From contig JBFWWU010000007.1 of the NCBI GenBank assembly GCA_050246015.1, positions 134,024-198,023 of the forward strand: a stretch of DNA of 64,000 bases. The letters run 5' to 3'. The notes beneath the pieces are model-generated. The model had not been told where the DNA came from. It worked only from the letters and a program-made list of their open reading frames with translations, and did not search any database. This DNA is from JTS-AC122 sp050246015. GTDB lineage: Bacteria > Planctomycetota > Phycisphaerae > Phycisphaerales > UBA1924. Position numbers and translations under genes: made by a program. Below, in pieces: positions 35,354 through 43,881 of the stretch; the stretch's first letter is position 1; each line of letters begins with the position of its first letter.

Positions 35354-36742
35354 ATGGCAGAAGCAGTCGCTGAAAAGACGGATCGTCCGAACAAAGTGAA
35401 CGTCACCGACGTCGGGCCGTGCCTCAAGAAGATTTCTATCGAGATCCCCGCCGAGACCGTCAAGGAACAACTCGGAACCTCGTTGGACACGCTCCTGGTC
35501 GAAGCCGAACTTCCCGGGTTCCGCAAGGGCCGCGCGCCCAAGCGCCTGATCGAGAAGCGTTTCGGCACCGGCGTGCGAAAGGAAGCCAAGAACCAACTCG
35601 TCGCGACCGCCTACAGCCGGGCGGTCGAGGAGAACAAACTCCGCGTCATCGGCGATCCGTCCAGCGAGATGATCGAGAAGCTCGAAATCGAGGACGGCAA
35701 GCCCCTTTCATTTGACGTCGAGGTCGAGGTGATGCCCGAGTTCGATCTCCCTCCGCTGACCGGCGTCAAGATCATGCGCCCCACGCTCGAAGTCACCGAC
35801 AAGATGGTGCAGGACGAACTCGACCGCCTCGGACTGCACGAGGGCGAACTCCAGCAGCGCGAGACGCCCGATCCCGGCGATTACCTCACCGGCCACGCCG
35901 TCATGAAGGACTCCGACGGCAAGTCCCACCTGGACATCCAGGACGCCGTGATCCAGATCCCCACCGCCGACAAGAACGGCAAGGGCATGATCCTCGGCAT
36001 CGCCGTCGATGACTTCGGCAAGCAACTCGGCCTGCCCAAGCCCGGCGCCACCGCGACGATCAAGACCAAGGGCCCCGAGGGCCACGAGACCGAAGCCGTT
36101 CGCGGGAAGGACCTGATCATCACGTTCAAGGTGAACCGTGTGGACCGCATCATCCCGGCGGACGTGGGATCGCTCGTGAAGAAGTTCGGGATGGAGAGCG
36201 CCGACCAACTCCGCGACGCCGTGAAGGACCGGATCAACACCCGGGTCCGCGTGGATCAGTCCACCGCCATGCGTCAGCAGGTCGCGCGTCACCTCCTCGA
36301 GAGCGTCAAGATGGAACTCCCCGAGCGAGTCACCGCGGCGCAGTCGTCGCGCAACCTGTCGCGCCGACGGATGGAACTTGTCTACCGCGGGCTCGACCCG
36401 GCCCAGATCGAAGAGAATCTGGCGGGCCTGCGGCAGTCCGCCGCGGGCGACGCCGTCCGCGACCTCAAACTCTTCTTCATCATGACCAAGGCCGCCGAGT
36501 CCATGGACATCAAGGTCAGCAACGCCGACATGGACAACCAGATCGCCCAGATGGCCTGGCAGCGCAACATGCGCCCCGATCGTCTGCGGCAGGAGATCCT
36601 CCGCACCGACGGCGGCTCGTCGCTCTTCACCCAGATCCGCGAGCACAAGACCATGGATGCCATCCTCGGTACCGCCGAAGTCGAAGACATTCCCGCCGAC
36701 GAGTTCAACAAACGCATGGAAGCGATCAACAAGAAATCCTGA
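35354..36742 (+). CDS. tig: trigger factor, ribosome-associated chaperone
   Basis: A 462-residue chaperone with peptidyl-prolyl isomerase domain, docking at the exit tunnel of the ribosome. The ribosome-binding signature GFRKGRAPKRLIEKRFG is at about residues 55-71. The FKBP-like domain covers about 165-255 (GDYLTGHAVMKDSDGKSH onward), and the helical arms occupy the C-terminal 200 residues. Length is typical (about 430-460). Some PPIase-site residues look diverged, so isomerase activity is uncertain. It is followed by a perfect 13-bp terminator hairpin and stands as a single-gene unit, not beside clpP/clpX as in many bacteria. Confidence 0.9.
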   Translation: MAEAVAEKTDRPNKVNVTDVGPCLKKISIEIPAETVKEQLGTSLDTLLVEAELPGFRKGRAPKRLIEKRFGTGVRKEAKNQLVATAYSRAVEENKLRVIGDPSSEMIEKLEIEDGKPLSFDVEVEVMPEFDLPPLTGVKIMRPTLEVTDKMVQDELDRLGLHEGELQQRETPDPGDYLTGHAVMKDSDGKSHLDIQDAVIQIPTADKNGKGMILGIAVDDFGKQLGLPKPGATATIKTKGPEGHETEAVRGKDLIITFKVNRVDRIIPADVGSLVKKFGMESADQLRDAVKDRINTRVRVDQSTAMRQQVARHLLESVKMELPERVTAAQSSRNLSRRRMELVYRGLDPAQIEENLAGLRQSAAGDAVRDLKLFFIMTKAAESMDIKVSNADMDNQIAQMAWQRNMRPDRLRQEILRTDGGSSLFTQIREHKTMDAILGTAEVEDIPADEFNKRMEAINKKS

Positions 36743-36772
36743 TCGCTCCCGGCCAGCCTGAGACATTCTCGG

Positions 36773-36802
36773 CGAGCCCGGGGACCCACGTCCCCGGGCT
36801 CG
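36773..36802 (+). terminator. hairpin terminator after trigger factor gene
   Basis: CGAGCCCGGGGAC, loop CCAC and GTCCCCGGGCTCG form a perfect 13-bp stem starting 31 bases after the tig stop. No long T-run follows (TATCATTT), so termination may be partial. Confidence 0.6.
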
Positions 36803-36858
36803 TATCATTTGCGAAAGTCCAGCCGGCGCATCACGCCGTGGATTCCAAGGAGCGGAGC

Positions 36859-37683
36859 ATGAACTCGTACGGACGCGCCCGTCATTCCCCCCGACGCCTG
36901 ATATTCGTGGCACTCCTGGGTGGTCTCGCGCTGGTGTCCCCCTCCGGTTGCGCCGGGGGCGGCCGCGCCGCGGGCGGGTCTCGCGCCGCCGCCTCCGGTT
37001 CCTACGTCGAGGAATACCAGCGCGGCAACTTCGCCGTCGCCAAGTCACTCGCCCTGAGCGCCTACTCGGGCTCCACCGGCGTCCGGCGCGAACAGGCCGG
37101 GCTCATCGTCGGGCTCTCGGCCCAGGCGCTGGACAAGTATGCCGAGGCGAAGCAGTACCTGCGACCATGCCTGGCCAGCCAGGACCCGGAAATCTCCGGC
37201 CGCGCGGGCGCCGCCCTGGGTCTCATTGCTCGTGACGAAGGCGATAAGTATTCCGCCTCCACGCTGCTGCGCGACGCCGCCACCAAACTCAAGGGTGATG
37301 AAGCCGCCAAGGCGGCGATGTTCGCCGGGGACGCCTACACATCGCTGGGAAAGACATCCGAAGCGGCGACCCAGTACGCTCTGGCCGCCAAGTCAGCGAC
37401 GAGCGCGGCGCTCAAGACGCAGATCCAGGAACGGCAACTGGGCAAGAAGTTCGCCGTGCAGGCCGGCGCATTCTCCACGCGCGCCAACGCCGAGAAGCGT
37501 GTCAAGGAGGTCGCGCCCAAGTCCATCGCCTGCGGATACGGGCAGCCCCGGGTCGTCGCGAGTTCTTCCGGCGGCAAGAGCGTATACCTGGTGTACATCG
37601 GAGAGTTCGGCCTGCGCCAGGACGCCACCGAAGCGATGATGAAGATGAAAGTCCCCGAAGGCCGCGTCGCGGAGGCAAACTGA
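36859..37683 (+). CDS. SPOR-domain lipoprotein with TPR-like repeats
   Basis: A 274-residue exported protein. AAGGAGCGG precedes ATG 36859; the signal sequence ends VSPSGCAGG, a plausible though not ideal lipobox. Residues 48-190 are helical hairpins resembling tetratricopeptide repeats (YVEEYQRGNFAVAKSLALSA, DKYAEAKQYL, LGKTSEAATQYALAA). Residues 198-270 form a SPOR domain (KKFAVQAGAFSTRANAEKRV), which binds denuded peptidoglycan glycan strands at division sites in other bacteria. It suggests a periplasmic envelope or division role. Reports of unusual peptidoglycan in this phylum make this noteworthy, but function is inferred. Confidence 0.82.
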   Translation: MNSYGRARHSPRRLIFVALLGGLALVSPSGCAGGGRAAGGSRAAASGSYVEEYQRGNFAVAKSLALSAYSGSTGVRREQAGLIVGLSAQALDKYAEAKQYLRPCLASQDPEISGRAGAALGLIARDEGDKYSASTLLRDAATKLKGDEAAKAAMFAGDAYTSLGKTSEAATQYALAAKSATSAALKTQIQERQLGKKFAVQAGAFSTRANAEKRVKEVAPKSIACGYGQPRVVASSSGGKSVYLVYIGEFGLRQDATEAMMKMKVPEGRVAEAN

Positions 37684-37804
37684 TGTCGGCCCAAGTGGGG
37701 GGGCAAGGGCGGTCGGTTTGGCAAAAGGACGGAAGAGCGGCCCGGGCATTTCCTGCAACCGCACACCCCTCCATGCGTCTATCGACAATGACGGAGTGCC
37801 CGGT

Positions 37805-37819
37805 TGTTCATACTGAACA
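37805..37819. promoter_or_regulatory. 15-bp palindrome, candidate operator
   Basis: TGTTCA-TAC-TGAACA is a perfect inverted repeat 27 bases upstream of the ATG at 37847. The spacing fits a dimeric repressor site. The binding protein is unknown and chance occurrence is possible. Confidence 0.3.
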
Positions 37820-37846
37820 GAATGCGATCTTTCCGCAGGTGACCCG

Positions 37847-38953
37847 ATGCTGAACCTTCACTCAACCCGGCTGCTCGCTTCGCGTCTTTCACTCATCGTC
37901 GCCGCCACGCTTGGCATCAGCCCAGCCGCGCTGGCGCAGACAGAACCCCCGGCGACCGACGCGGATGCCGCGACCAAAACCGCCCGGGTCCTCATGCCCG
38001 CCGATGAAGCCGTCCCGCCAGCGTTGGACGACCAGGAACGATTGCTGCGCCGCGTGCGTCATCGGTATCTCGGCACGATGCGCAAGACCGAGATCCGCCA
38101 GATCGGCATCGCCAAACTGCGTGAGTTCACCGATCCGCTCATCTTTCCCAAGATGCTCGAGATCTTCCGTCGCGAACGGGACGACGTGCGAGCCGCCGTC
38201 CTCGACCATTTCGCCGATCAGAAGAGCCAGGAAGGCGACGCGACCCTGGCGTGGTGCGCCGTCTTTGATGAAAACCGGTGGATGCGCTCGCAAGCCTCTG
38301 ACCGCCTGGTGAAGCGGGTCGAGCAAGCCCGCCAGGCAGGAAGAGAATCGCGCGCCGCGGCCCAGACCGCTCCTGCCGCTTCCGCCCCGCCGGCGGCCGC
38401 GGCGCCCGTGAATCCTTCCGCGTCCTCCGACGTCTTGTTCGACCCCGACGTCTCCTGGCGGATCAAAAAGATCATCTCCAACGGCCTGCTTCAGAAGAGC
38501 GACACCGTCTGCGGCGCCGCCGCCGAACTCGCCGAAAACCTCAACCTCGTCGAAGCGATCCCGCAGATGATCAACCTCCAGGTCCAGACGCCGGGCGCGA
38601 ACTCGGTGGCGCTGGGCGAGCGCGGGGGCGGGGCCCTGGCCTACATCCAGATCGGCACTCAGCAGGCCTTTGTCAGCGACCTCACCCCCGTCGTCGGCGA
38701 CAGCGCCGTCGCGTTCGATCCGACCGTCAGCGTTCTCACCGAGGGCACCGTCCTGCGCATCGATGATGCCGTCGTCACCACGTACCGCACCATCATCCAT
38801 TTCCCCTTGGTGCGACTGGCCAACAAGAACTGGGACGGGCGCGACACCAAGCCGCTGGCGTTTGATCAACGCAAGTGGGCCGACTGGTACACCAGGGAGT
38901 TCCGCCCCTACCGCGAGCAACTCGCCGCGGGCCGAATCGAACCCGGGAAGTAA
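37847..38953 (+). CDS. exported HEAT-like-repeat protein
   Basis: A 368-residue periplasmic protein; CAGGTGACCC precedes the ATG and the signal peptide ends ALAQTEPP. Residues 65-150 consist of HEAT-like helices (IRQIGIAKLREFTDPLIFPK, MLEIFRRERDDVRAAVLDHF). A Pro/Ala-rich linker is at 170-195, and a second helical and beta domain follows (IPQMINLQVQTPGANSVALG and GALAYIQIGTQQAFVSDL). The last domain includes RTIIHFPLVRLANKNWDGRD. Relatives of similar layout occur in planctomycetes (as at 50238 here), but I cannot name a function. A palindrome lies just upstream. Confidence 0.65.
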   Translation: MLNLHSTRLLASRLSLIVAATLGISPAALAQTEPPATDADAATKTARVLMPADEAVPPALDDQERLLRRVRHRYLGTMRKTEIRQIGIAKLREFTDPLIFPKMLEIFRRERDDVRAAVLDHFADQKSQEGDATLAWCAVFDENRWMRSQASDRLVKRVEQARQAGRESRAAAQTAPAASAPPAAAAPVNPSASSDVLFDPDVSWRIKKIISNGLLQKSDTVCGAAAELAENLNLVEAIPQMINLQVQTPGANSVALGERGGGALAYIQIGTQQAFVSDLTPVVGDSAVAFDPTVSVLTEGTVLRIDDAVVTTYRTIIHFPLVRLANKNWDGRDTKPLAFDQRKWADWYTREFRPYREQLAAGRIEPGK

Positions 38954-39031
38954 TAGGGATGGTGGGTGAGTGATGAGTCTCGCGGAAGCCCCTCGTTGGC
39001 CCGCCCGCGAGACACGCTACCCTGTGGTCCG

Positions 39032-40312
39032 ATGACCACGCCCAGACCGAACCGCAGTCCCGCACCAGTCCGCATCGAGACGCGGCGTTCGGCCACGCCC
39101 CCCGCGGGCGCACGCGACGCGGCCGCTTCCGGGGGACTCACCTACGCCGCCTCCGGTGTCAACCTCGACGAAAAAGACGACTTCACCGAGTCGCTCGCCT
39201 CGCTCATGCGCCGCACCCACGGCCCGCGCGTCATCGACAACCCCGGCGGCTTCGCCGGGCTCTTCCGCCTCGACTTCAACGAAAAACTCTTCGCCCGCAA
39301 CTACAAGGACCCCGTCCTCGTCGCCTGCACCGACGGCTGCGGCACCAAGGTCAAGGTCGCCGCCGCTCTGCGAAAGTTCGATACCATCGGCATCGACCTG
39401 GTCGCCATGAACGTCAACGACATGATCGTGCAGGGCGCCGAACCCCTCTTCTTCCTCGATTACGTCGCCGTCGGCAAAGTCGACAAGCGAATGCTCGGCG
39501 ACATCCTCAAGGGCGTCGCCGAAGGATGCCGCCGCGCCGGCTGCGCGCTCCTGGGCGGCGAGACCGCCGAGATGCCCGGTGTCTACGCCGGCGATGACTT
39601 TGACCTCGCCGGGTTTGCCGTCGGTGTCGTCGAACTTGCCCGCGCTGTTGACCCCATGCGCGTTGAGCCCGGCGACATCGTCCTCGGCCTGCGCTCCGAC
39701 GGCGTGCACTCCAACGGATACTCCCTGGTCCGAAAGGTCGTGCAGCACGCCGCGCTGGACCTCTACGGCACCTACCCCGCTCTCTTCGCCGATGCCCACC
39801 CCGCCGCACCCGGTCGCTCCCGCGCCAAGTCCCCCGCGAGGCGACCCAAGCCTGCTCCCCGAACCGACGCCGGCTTCGCTGCCGCCTCCTCCGAGTTCGG
39901 CCACACCCTCCAGCCCACGCTCGGCGACGTGCTCCTGACCCCGACTCGCATCTACGTCCAGCCCATCCTCAAGGTCCTCCACGCCTACCGCGTCAAGCGA
40001 GTGATCAGCGGGATGGCACACATCACCGGCTCCGGGCTCGCCGGCAACCTCGTCCGCGCCCTGCACCCCAAGGTTGACGCCGTCATCGATCCCGCTTCCT
40101 GGGATCCGCTCCCGATCTTCAAGTTCCTTCAATACCACGGCTCCATCAGCGACGAGGAAATGCGCCGTGTCTTCAACATGGGAATCGGGTTCTGTGTCAT
40201 CGTCCGCCCGGCCTTCGCGGATTCGATCAAGGACCAACTCCAGCGGCTCGGCGAGCACGTCAGCGTCATCGGAAAGATCGTCAAGGGCAAGGGCGACGTG
40301 CGAGGCGTGTAG
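39032..40312 (+). CDS. purM: phosphoribosylformylglycinamidine cyclo-ligase (AIR synthetase)
   Basis: A 426-residue enzyme closing the imidazole ring in purine synthesis, using ATP. ATG 39032 gives an N-terminal 30-residue polar extension. Family motifs are present: VACTDGCGTKVKVA (substrate loop), GIDLVAMNVNDMIVQGAEPL, LLGGETAEMPG (about residues 172-182), GDIVLGLRSDGVHSNGYSLV and SGMAHITGSGLAGNLVRALH. Typical PurM is 340-350 residues; the excess comes from the N-terminal extension and a Pro/Arg/Ala-rich insert of about 40 residues near 250-290, not seen in standard PurM. It is followed by a bidirectional terminator. Confidence 0.93.
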   Translation: MTTPRPNRSPAPVRIETRRSATPPAGARDAAASGGLTYAASGVNLDEKDDFTESLASLMRRTHGPRVIDNPGGFAGLFRLDFNEKLFARNYKDPVLVACTDGCGTKVKVAAALRKFDTIGIDLVAMNVNDMIVQGAEPLFFLDYVAVGKVDKRMLGDILKGVAEGCRRAGCALLGGETAEMPGVYAGDDFDLAGFAVGVVELARAVDPMRVEPGDIVLGLRSDGVHSNGYSLVRKVVQHAALDLYGTYPALFADAHPAAPGRSRAKSPARRPKPAPRTDAGFAAASSEFGHTLQPTLGDVLLTPTRIYVQPILKVLHAYRVKRVISGMAHITGSGLAGNLVRALHPKVDAVIDPASWDPLPIFKFLQYHGSISDEEMRRVFNMGIGFCVIVRPAFADSIKDQLQRLGEHVSVIGKIVKGKGDVRGV

Positions 40313-40345
40313 CGCTCGCGCTCCGACCCTCCCGAAAATGAAAAA

Positions 40346-40365
40346 CCCCCGCGTCGCCGCGGGGG
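40346..40365 (-). terminator. intrinsic terminator for the minus-strand protease gene (also after purM)
   Basis: CCCCCGCG, loop TCGC and CGCGGGGG form an 8-bp stem. On the minus strand the hairpin is followed by TTTTT, giving a classic terminator 52 bases past the stop at 40417. On the plus strand it follows purM without a T-run. Confidence 0.75.
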
Positions 40366-40416
40366 GTGAAGTTGTCTGGAGTTGCGGTCGGGGCCAATCA
40401 GCCCGGGCTGCGTCGA

Positions 40417-42939
40417 TCAGCACCCAGCCGGCGGACTGAAGAAGCACCCGAGGAAGTCGAAGAAGTCCTGGCTGTTGGTCTCGCCATCCGTGTTGTAGTC
40501 GGCGTTCCCGCCGAAGAACCCGGCGACGAAGTCGAAGAAGTCCTGCGAGTCCACGCCGCCGGTGCCGTTCCAGTTGCACGGGCATGGCTGCGGGCACTGC
40601 GTCGAACCGCAGTTCGTGCCCGCGCCGTTGAACGTGCCGCTCTGCGCCGCGCATCCGGCGGCGTCGGTCTGCACGCACACGCCCGACGGCAGGCAGCACG
40701 CACCCGCCGGCTGCGGACAGTTCACGCCGCCGCACGTTGTGCCCGATCCGCTGAACGTTCCCCCTTGAGCCGTGCACGTGGGCATGTCCACCTGGATGCA
40801 GTCACCCGAGGGCAGACAGCACGCGCCCAGCGGCTGCGGGCACGACACGCCCCCGCACAGCACGCCGGCTCCCTGGAACTGGCCCCCCATCGCCGCGCAC
40901 GCCGCCGCATCGGCCACTTCCACGCACGAACCGCTCGGCAGGCAGCACGCCCCGGGCGGCTCCGGGCACCCCGCCGACGCGCAACTCGTCCCGTGGCCCT
41001 GCCACACTCCCCCGGATGCCAGGCAGATCGCCAGGTTCACCGTCGTGATGCACCCGCCGCCTTCCAGGCAGCACGCTCCCGGCGGCTGCGGGCACACTGT
41101 CCCGCCGCACGTCGACAGGTCGCCTTGGTAGTTCCCTCCCTGCGCCGCGCAGTCCGCCGACGTCGCCTCGACACAACTCCCGTTGCTCAGGCAGCACGCG
41201 CCGGTCAGCGGTCCCTGCGGGGGTCCCACGTACACGTTGTCGATGTACCAGTTCTGCGTCGTCAGGCTCACATCCGGACGGAACCGCACGCGGAACTCGT
41301 TGTGGATCGCTCCCGAGACGCTCAGCAGGTTGGTCGTGTACTGCGTGAACGCCGCGTCGTCCACCCCGTCGGACGTGATCGTGTTGACGTTCACCCAGCG
41401 CAGCGAACTGAGCCAGACATCGACAAACAGTTGCCCGCCCGCGGGCACGCCGCGCGCCTGCACGTAGTACGACAACCGCGGGTTCGACACGCCCACAAGT
41501 TCGATGAAGCCCGTCCGAAGATCGTCGTCGTCATAATCGCCCGCGCCGATCGCGTTGAGTTGCACCGCCCGCGGGGACGAGGGAGGGTTCACGCTCGCCG
41601 TCGACGTCACCGCCCCGTCGTTGTACACCCACTTGGTCGCGTCCAGCGCCGTCGCCGGGAAATCATCCGAGAACGGCGTCGCCACCGGCGCCGGCTCCGT
41701 CGTCAGGCACGTGCGAGTGTTGCGATACGCCACGATCTGCGCCGCCTCGCCCGCGCCGAAGCTCGTGAAGATGCCCGTGCACGCGGGCGGCCCGCACCCG
41801 TTGCACGAGCACATGATGTTGCACGTCCCGCTGTTGTCGCAGTGCTGCGCCGACCAGTTGTGCCCCAGTTCGTGCGCCGTCAGTGAGCGCCGAAGCGTCA
41901 AGTTCGTCGTGTACCTCGACTGCGACAGCCCATACCCCCGGCCCGCGTCGCAGATCGCGCTCAGGTTCGCGATCCCGATCACGCTCCCGTCCACGTTCTT
42001 CCCCGTGAACAGGTGCGCCACGTCGCGGCGGATCGAGCCAAGTTGCGACGACCAGTGCGAATCAAACTGGTTCAGCAGCGTCCCGGGGTCTGTCGAGGAG
42101 TACGGATCAGGCTCCGCCGTCCGCACCACGATCGTCGTCACCTCGTACGAGATGTCCGTGTTGTTCTCATAGATCCCCTCCACCGCGTTCATGATCGACT
42201 CGATGTCGTTCACGACGTTGTTCACGTTGTTCCCGTTGAGCGCGTAGTACTCGACATCGGCGTCAAACGCGATGTCGGCGATCCGGTCGCCCGTTGTCCG
42301 CGGCGCCGGGTCGCTCGTCCCTCCCACCGGGCGGATCCCCGCCCCGCGCCCGTCGCCGTCAAACGCCGGCTTCACGAAGTCGTCCACGCCGCAGCGTCCG
42401 TTCACCGGCGCGATCTCCCGGTCGCGGTAGATCACGTGCAGCCTCGGGTCCACACCGGGGATCTCCGCCGACACCTGCTGGATCGCCCAGACCGTGTCGT
42501 CGCCCAGATCGATCCATGCGCGAAGCCCGCCGTGGATCAGCGACGCCCGCACCCGGCTGTTCGGATCCTGAAGCACGTCCCCGCGCATCGTCGTCCTCGC
42601 CGGCGGCTCCACCCGCTGGAGTTGCCCGCTCCCGTCATCCACCAGCACCTGGAAGCCGTCGCCCCGGAGCGTGTTCGGCGCCAGCGCGAGATCCATGTCC
42701 CGGCCCGCGATTTTCACTCGGATCGTCGCCGGCGCGTCCGCCGTCGCCGGAACATTCAGCAGTTGCAGCGTGTACGACTTGACGTCGAATACCGCCTTGA
42801 TCTGCTGGTCAAGATCATCACGCAACTGCGCCGCCGCCGGCATCGTCGCAAACCCCGGCGTGGATGCGCTGGCTGTCATCACAGTCGCGGCGCAACACAG
42901 TCCGGCCACCGCCCCCCAGATCTGTCGGGATGGATTCAT
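40417..42939 (-). CDS. secreted metzincin-like zinc protease with Cys-rich repeats and dockerin
   Basis: An 840-residue exported protein. AGGAG precedes ATG 42939; a signal peptide is followed by a prodomain-like region (50-200). The reprolysin-like protease domain is at about 210-440, with HELGHNWSAQH at 356-366, a zinc site where the usual metzincin Gly at position 8 is Ser. A Met-turn candidate lies in NIMCSC. Residues 440-575 form a beta-sandwich (FSDDFPATALDATKWVYNDG). Five Cys-rich repeats occupy 580-785, then a GC-type dockerin (786-840, DSQDFFDFV and NSQDFFDFLGCFF). It is ordinarily secreted and probably surface-attached. A promoter with palindrome precedes it and a terminator follows. 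Confidence 0.85.
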   Translation of the reverse strand: MNPSRQIWGAVAGLCCAATVMTASASTPGFATMPAAAQLRDDLDQQIKAVFDVKSYTLQLLNVPATADAPATIRVKIAGRDMDLALAPNTLRGDGFQVLVDDGSGQLQRVEPPARTTMRGDVLQDPNSRVRASLIHGGLRAWIDLGDDTVWAIQQVSAEIPGVDPRLHVIYRDREIAPVNGRCGVDDFVKPAFDGDGRGAGIRPVGGTSDPAPRTTGDRIADIAFDADVEYYALNGNNVNNVVNDIESIMNAVEGIYENNTDISYEVTTIVVRTAEPDPYSSTDPGTLLNQFDSHWSSQLGSIRRDVAHLFTGKNVDGSVIGIANLSAICDAGRGYGLSQSRYTTNLTLRRSLTAHELGHNWSAQHCDNSGTCNIMCSCNGCGPPACTGIFTSFGAGEAAQIVAYRNTRTCLTTEPAPVATPFSDDFPATALDATKWVYNDGAVTSTASVNPPSSPRAVQLNAIGAGDYDDDDLRTGFIELVGVSNPRLSYYVQARGVPAGGQLFVDVWLSSLRWVNVNTITSDGVDDAAFTQYTTNLLSVSGAIHNEFRVRFRPDVSLTTQNWYIDNVYVGPPQGPLTGACCLSNGSCVEATSADCAAQGGNYQGDLSTCGGTVCPQPPGACCLEGGGCITTVNLAICLASGGVWQGHGTSCASAGCPEPPGACCLPSGSCVEVADAAACAAMGGQFQGAGVLCGGVSCPQPLGACCLPSGDCIQVDMPTCTAQGGTFSGSGTTCGGVNCPQPAGACCLPSGVCVQTDAAGCAAQSGTFNGAGTNCGSTQCPQPCPCNWNGTGGVDSQDFFDFVAGFFGGNADYNTDGETNSQDFFDFLGCFFSPPAGC
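40585..41202 (-). repeat. five tandem Cys-rich repeats within the protease gene
   Basis: Codons 580-785 encode five repeats of about 41 residues, each starting GACCL, with a Cys about four residues later, a conserved C-x-x-x-GG(x)(Y/F/W)xG turn and an ending CPQP or similar. Each repeat holds about six Cys, suggesting three disulfides per module. Confidence 0.85.
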
Positions 42940-43082
42940 GGCGTGTCTCCTGAAACGGGTGTAGATACCAAGTCCGGCGTTCCCAAACAAATCACGACTA
43001 AGCGGACACGCCGCGGACCATCATGCGATCGGAAGGCCCAAATCCTCTGGGCACCTCCTGCTTCGCACCTCCACCCAATAGC

Positions 43083-43117
43083 AGTATACAACATCTTCCG
43101 AAAGTGTGCCGACACTT
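43083..43117 (-). promoter_or_regulatory. promoter with 16-bp palindrome upstream of the protease gene
   Basis: On the minus strand TATACT (43088-43083) is a good -10 box. A perfect inverted repeat, AAGTGT-GCCG-ACACTT (43102-43117), covers the -35 position, which itself has no good hexamer. This arrangement suits an activator or repressor site controlling the gene at 40417-42939; the 5' leader would be about 137 bases. The rest of 42940-43161 contains a small hairpin at 43037-43053 and no gene. Confidence 0.4.
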
Positions 43118-43161
43118 ATCGAACCAATCTTCGGCAAACTTTCCACACCAACGGCGTGGAA

Positions 43162-43506
43162 TCACGCCATCGCGTCGTCGGAGTCCTCAGACTCGGGTAG
43201 CGGCGCATCCGCTGCTCGCCCGTCCTTCCAAGGCATATTCACCGCGCCGCACTCCGGGCACGCGATCCCGTGTGTGCCCGCCGGCTCGCGGCGAAGATCG
43301 TGCCCGCATGCCAGGCACGTCGGGTGCGCCAGCCGATCCGCCATCTTCCGGATGGAAACCGCCGCCGCGGCCACGGCCACTCCCAGCGTCGGCAGCAGCG
43401 GCAACCCCGCGAACGACACCGTCGCCACCACCGCCAGCACGATCCCAAGCAGCCCGGCCACGACCTTCAGCTTCGTCCGGGCGATGTAGGCAAGCCGATT
43501 GTTCAT
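43162..43506 (-). CDS. small membrane protein with zinc ribbon
   Basis: A 114-residue protein from ATG 43506 (an in-frame ATG at 43548 is possible). Two hydrophobic segments span about 12-50 (VVAGLLGIVLAVVATVSFAG and LLPTLGVAVAAAAVS). They are followed by a zinc ribbon with CLACGHDL and CPECG, spaced as in planctomycete CxxCGxxLR proteins. The acidic tail ends SEDSDDAMA. Similar zinc ribbons occur at 60412-61245 here. Function unknown. It lies 222 bp upstream of the protease gene and probably has its own transcript. Confidence 0.7.
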   Translation of the reverse strand: MNNRLAYIARTKLKVVAGLLGIVLAVVATVSFAGLPLLPTLGVAVAAAAVSIRKMADRLAHPTCLACGHDLRREPAGTHGIACPECGAVNMPWKDGRAADAPLPESEDSDDAMA

Positions 43507-43668
43507 TGATTCAGTTTCCAGATCCAACCGCCCCCCCGCCGAGCTCATCCTAGCAACGCTCCCGGACCCCGAGAGCCTATCCGCTCGCTTCCTCGCCGGG
43601 TTTCACCATATCGGCGCGGCTCCAGCGAGAACATTGATTTCACTACCCGGCGGCGCGCACCACAGCCG

Positions 43669-43881
43669 TTACTCGCATTCGCTCCTCGCCTGCGACACGA
43701 TCTCCGCCGCCCGGTCCATCGCCGCCAGCGCCGACCGAAGCCGGGGGCGAAGCATGTCCAGATAGTCCTGCTCGAACTGCCGGGCCTTCTCGTCGCTCCA
43801 CTCCGACTTGGCCCGATTCCAGTGCATCAGCAGGACCTTCGTCGCCTCCTGAAGCATCGTGTTTCCAACGCTGATGCTCAT
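43669..43881 (-). CDS. small helical protein, last gene of WXG-like operon
   Basis: A 70-residue protein beginning MSISVGNTMLQEATKVLLMH. Its ATG overlaps the stop of the 196-residue gene by four bases (ATGA), a hallmark of translational coupling. It is mostly helical, with LMHWNRAKSEWSDEKARQFE in the middle; note a W-S-D spacing resembling the WxG/WxD turn of WXG100 proteins, followed by a second helix (DYLDMLRPRLRSALAAMDRA). It may therefore be a second, shorter WXG-like protein. No signal peptide. Function unknown; a helical-hairpin partner is inferred. Confidence 0.65.
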   Translation of the reverse strand: MSISVGNTMLQEATKVLLMHWNRAKSEWSDEKARQFEQDYLDMLRPRLRSALAAMDRAAEIVSQARSECE

